From Phycisphaerae bacterium (GTDB lineage: Bacteria > Planctomycetota > Phycisphaerae > Phycisphaerales > SM1A02): a stretch of DNA of 9,051 nt. The stretch is taken from positions 1 to 9,051 of the forward strand of contig VGXK01000061.1 in NCBI GenBank assembly GCA_016873355.1. Reading direction: 5' to 3'. Made by a program: the position numbers and the translations under genes. The notes beneath the pieces are model-generated. The model was not told the origin of the DNA. It did no database searches and saw only the letters and a list, made by a program, of their open reading frames with translations. Shown here piece by piece: positions 6,800 to 9,051 of this stretch. Numbering within the stretch: position 1 is the stretch's first letter; every line of letters starts with the position of its first letter.

Positions 6800-7189
6800 A
6801 TGCGCTTCCTCTCGCCGATCGCCCTTCTCTTCGTCGCGAACATCTTCATGACCTACGCGTGGTACGGCCACCTGCGCGATCTCAAGGATCGGCCGCTCGT
6901 TCTCGCGATCCTCGCGAGTTGGGGCGTGGCGCTCGTCGAGTACTGCTTCCAGGTTCCCGCGAATCGGCTCGGCTACGCCGACGGCCAGGGTCCCTTCACG
7001 CTCGGCCAGCTCAAGGTGATCCAGGAGGTGATCACCATGATCGTCTTCGCGGCGTTCGCGCTCTGGTACTTCAAGCAGCAGCTCACGCTCAACTACCTGT
7101 GGGCGAGCCTCTGCCTCGTCGCCGCGGCATGGTTCATCTTCAGGGACGGGGTGTCGGCGACCCCGCCGGCGCCGCTCCCGGCGCCGTGA
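6800..7189 (+). CDS. DUF486 (DMT-like) small integral membrane protein
   Basis: The 129-residue protein matches the DUF486 family: ANIFMTYAWYGHLRDL (about 14-29), SWGVALVEYCFQVPANRLGY (about 40-59) and LKVIQEVITMIVFAAF (about 70-85) are its hallmark segments. Four membrane helices are expected near 4-22, 31-51, 70-90 and 95-113, as in half-size drug/metabolite transporter-like proteins. Function is unknown; homodimeric transport is an inference from the fold class. The family usually ends shortly after the fourth helix (FIFRD). Here an extra Pro/Ala tail of about 14 residues (GVSATPPAPLPAP) follows, encoded in the 50 bp that overlap the oppositely oriented lipoprotein gene. ATG 6800 has no ribosome binding site and may be read from a leaderless message. 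Confidence 0.9.
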   Translation: MRFLSPIALLFVANIFMTYAWYGHLRDLKDRPLVLAILASWGVALVEYCFQVPANRLGYADGQGPFTLGQLKVIQEVITMIVFAAFALWYFKQQLTLNYLWASLCLVAAAWFIFRDGVSATPPAPLPAP

Positions 7190-7726
7190 GCGGAGCGCTC
7201 GCCGCACGCTTCGCGCCGAATTGCCGCAGATCGGCGACGGCGTCCAGGATGCGCTGAGCCTCCTCGAGCGTGATCCCGCGCGCGCCGATGCGCACCGGAA
7301 CCTGGCGCGAAATGCTCGTCTTCAGCTCCGGCACATAGACCGCCTCGCCGTCGATCATGAACGCGACGGGCTTCTCGAGATGGGCGAGCGTGAGCGCGTC
7401 GAGACGAATGCGCGAGCCCGCCTTCACGTTGAGCAGCAGAAAGTCGTCCTCGCCCTGGCGGCGGATGATCGCGGTCGAGAAGTCGTCGAGATCGACGGCC
7501 GCCTCCGGCGCGATCCAGATCGTCTCGCCCTGCCGGCTGCGAATCTCCTGGAATCCCTCGATCGCCTCGAATTCGGCGAGGCGCAGCTCGACGACCGGCG
7601 GCGGTCCCTGCAAGCGCGGCGAACTCGTGCACGAAGCGAGCGGCACGGCCGCGATCGCCGTCGCTACCACGATCCTCGAGAGGCGCGACGCCGGCCCCTC
7701 GCCGCGGGCAGCGCCCTCGCGCGCCA

Positions 7727-7727
<1 letters not shown>
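7140..7727 (-). CDS. Lipoprotein with SecD P1-head-like domain
   Basis: The 195-residue product has a lipoprotein signal: basic n-region to Arg18, hydrophobic stretch IVVATAIAAVPLA, and lipobox LASC with Cys33 as the lipidated residue. The rest resembles the periplasmic P1 head subdomain of SecD: IWIAPEAAVDLDDFSTAIIRRQ, LTLAHLEKPVAFMIDGEAVY, PELKTSISRQVPVRIG and ITLEEAQRILDAV follow the order 'L....D......R......T..H.G..LA.ilDG.v..aP.i...I......I.G.fT.eEA..la'. No SecD/SecF membrane helices are present. Function is unknown; binding of exported proteins is conceivable from the family but unproven. The ATG overlaps the fbaB stop by one base (TGATG), so it is translationally coupled to fbaB. It ends in an Ala/Pro/Thr-rich tail (from about residue 178) within the overlap with DUF486. 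Confidence 0.82.
7147..7186. terminator. Two tandem hairpins in convergent overlap, candidate bidirectional terminator
   Basis: The first hairpin is CGGGGT/ACCCCG (7147-7152 with 7160-7165, 7-nt loop). The second is CGGCGCC/GGCGCCG (7167-7173 with 7180-7186, 6-nt loop). Both lie inside the 50-bp overlap of two converging genes, the second ending right before the DUF486 stop. Neither is followed by a T tract on either strand, so a role in intrinsic termination is uncertain; they may instead protect 3' ends. Confidence 0.4.
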
Positions 7728-8803
<1,076 letters not shown>

Positions 8804-8809
8804 TCGGGT

Positions 8810-8815
8810 CCTCCT
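8810..8815 (-). promoter_or_regulatory. Consensus Shine-Dalgarno AGGAGG for fbaB
   Basis: A perfect AGGAGG with a 6-nt spacer to the ATG at 8803 fixes the fbaB start. Most other genes here have weak or no such site. Confidence 0.85.
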
Positions 8816-8824
8816 GTGGGCCGA

Positions 8825-8833
8825 ATCGTACAC
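8825..8833 (-). promoter_or_regulatory. Candidate extended -10 (GTGTACGAT) for fbaB
   Basis: On the minus strand TACGAT (8830-8825) is preceded by GTG, giving a TG-extended -10. A start about 7 nt downstream would give a ~15-nt leader just long enough for the AGGAGG site. No -35 match is evident. The string resembles GTGTACCAT upstream of hpf. Confidence 0.4.
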
Positions 8834-8860
8834 GACGCGCGGAGCGGCGCTGCCTTCGCG

Positions 8861-8889
8861 ACGGCGATCCGCCTCCGCGCGGATGCCGT
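8861..8889 (-). terminator. Hairpin overlapping the mnmA stop codon
   Basis: On the minus strand ACGGC-ATCCGC pairs with GCGGAT-(C bulge)-GCCGT around the 6-nt loop GCGGAG: an 11-bp stem with one bulged base. It begins at the last base of the mnmA stop. No T tract follows, so it is either a weak or factor-assisted terminator, or a 3'-end stabiliser separating mnmA from fbaB. Confidence 0.45.
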
Positions 8890-9051
8890 CACTCCGCCGC
8901 GTCGATCCAGCCGCCGCCGACGAGTTCGTCGCCGCGATAGCAGACCACCGCCTGACCCGGCGCAATCGCCTCGACGGGCTCGTCGAACACCACCTCGAGG
9001 CGCGCGGCGTCGGCGCGGGTCGAGGGCTCCGAGCGTGCGTCGGCGCGGGTC
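8889..9051 (-). CDS. mnmA: tRNA-specific 2-thiouridylase MnmA, C-terminal end only
   Basis: The minus-strand frame entering from the right edge gives ~53 residues ending in VVFDEPVEAIAPGQAVVCYR and then GDELVGGGWIDAAE before TGA. The APGQAVV.Y......GGGWI signature is the typical C-terminus of MnmA, which installs the 2-thio group on wobble uridine 34 of Lys, Glu and Gln tRNAs. The ATP-binding and catalytic-cysteine regions lie outside the window. Just before the signature there is a repeated stretch (TRADA-RSEPS-TRADA) encoded by a 30-bp-period direct repeat, probably in a surface loop. The gene is upstream of fbaB on the same strand, 85 bp apart, with a hairpin at its stop. Confidence 0.85.
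   Translation of the reverse strand, partial: TRADARSEPSTRADAARLEVVFDEPVEAIAPGQAVVCYRGDELVGGGWIDAAE
9007..9051 (-). repeat. 15-bp direct repeat, 30-bp period, within mnmA
   Basis: GCGTCGGCGCGGGTC (plus strand) occurs at 9007-9021 and 9037-9051, encoding TRADA twice in frame. The second copy touches the window edge, so the array may be longer. The period is a multiple of three, so the reading frame is kept. Confidence 0.75.

Noticed and set aside
8804..8965. 54-codon N-terminal extension of fbaB
   Set aside because: It overlaps the -10-like box, the hairpin and the mnmA end, is unlike the family, and a consensus ribosome binding site stands just before ATG 8803.

Overview
The window is about 70% G+C, gene-dense bacterial chromosome with no mobile element, CRISPR array, rRNA or tRNA visible. 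The gene content (a hpf/EIIA/HPr cluster, a FbaB-type class I aldolase, a TPR-metalloprotease-PDZ protein, many GTG starts and few strong Shine-Dalgarno sites) suggests a high-GC free-living Gram-negative-type bacterium. A planctomycete (Phycisphaerae-like) is my best guess, but it is an inference; no taxonomic marker gene is present. Nearly everything is ordinary chromosomal coding sequence; the unusual points lie in gene pairing and domain variants.

Layout, plus strand. Positions 2-1381 hold the 3' part of a TPR / gluzincin metallopeptidase / PDZ gene that enters from the left edge. After a 125-bp gap comes a tight four-gene run: hpf (ribosome hibernation factor, 1507), a PtsN-like EIIA (1846), HPr (2327, GTG) and gpsA (glycerol-3-phosphate dehydrogenase, 2616, GTG). 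Gaps inside the run are 30, 4 and 7 bp. A 153-bp gap with short degenerate repeats follows, then a heavy-metal-type P-type ATPase (3777-5858) with an atypical CPG metal-site motif, a class I SAM methyltransferase (5922-6716) and a small four-helix DUF486 membrane protein (6800-7189).

Layout, minus strand, read from the right edge. The last ~53 codons of mnmA (tRNA 2-thiouridylase) end at 8889 in a hairpin. Then comes fbaB (8803-7727), with a perfect AGGAGG site and a -10-like box, and a lipoprotein gene (7727-7140) whose start overlaps the fbaB stop (TGATG). The lipoprotein carries what looks like a stand-alone SecD P1-head domain. Its 3' end overlaps the DUF486 gene by 50 bp in convergent orientation, and that overlap contains two hairpins.

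How the genes work together. hpf-EIIA-HPr resembles the core of the proteobacterial rpoN-hpf-ptsN-npr locus (nitrogen PTS), here without rpoN, rapZ, HPr kinase or Enzyme I in view and with gpsA appended. It is plausibly a regulatory rather than sugar-transporting phosphorelay linked to growth-state control and phospholipid precursor supply. fbaB (triose/hexose phosphate interconversion) and gpsA (which uses DHAP) sit in separate, opposite transcription units but meet at DHAP.
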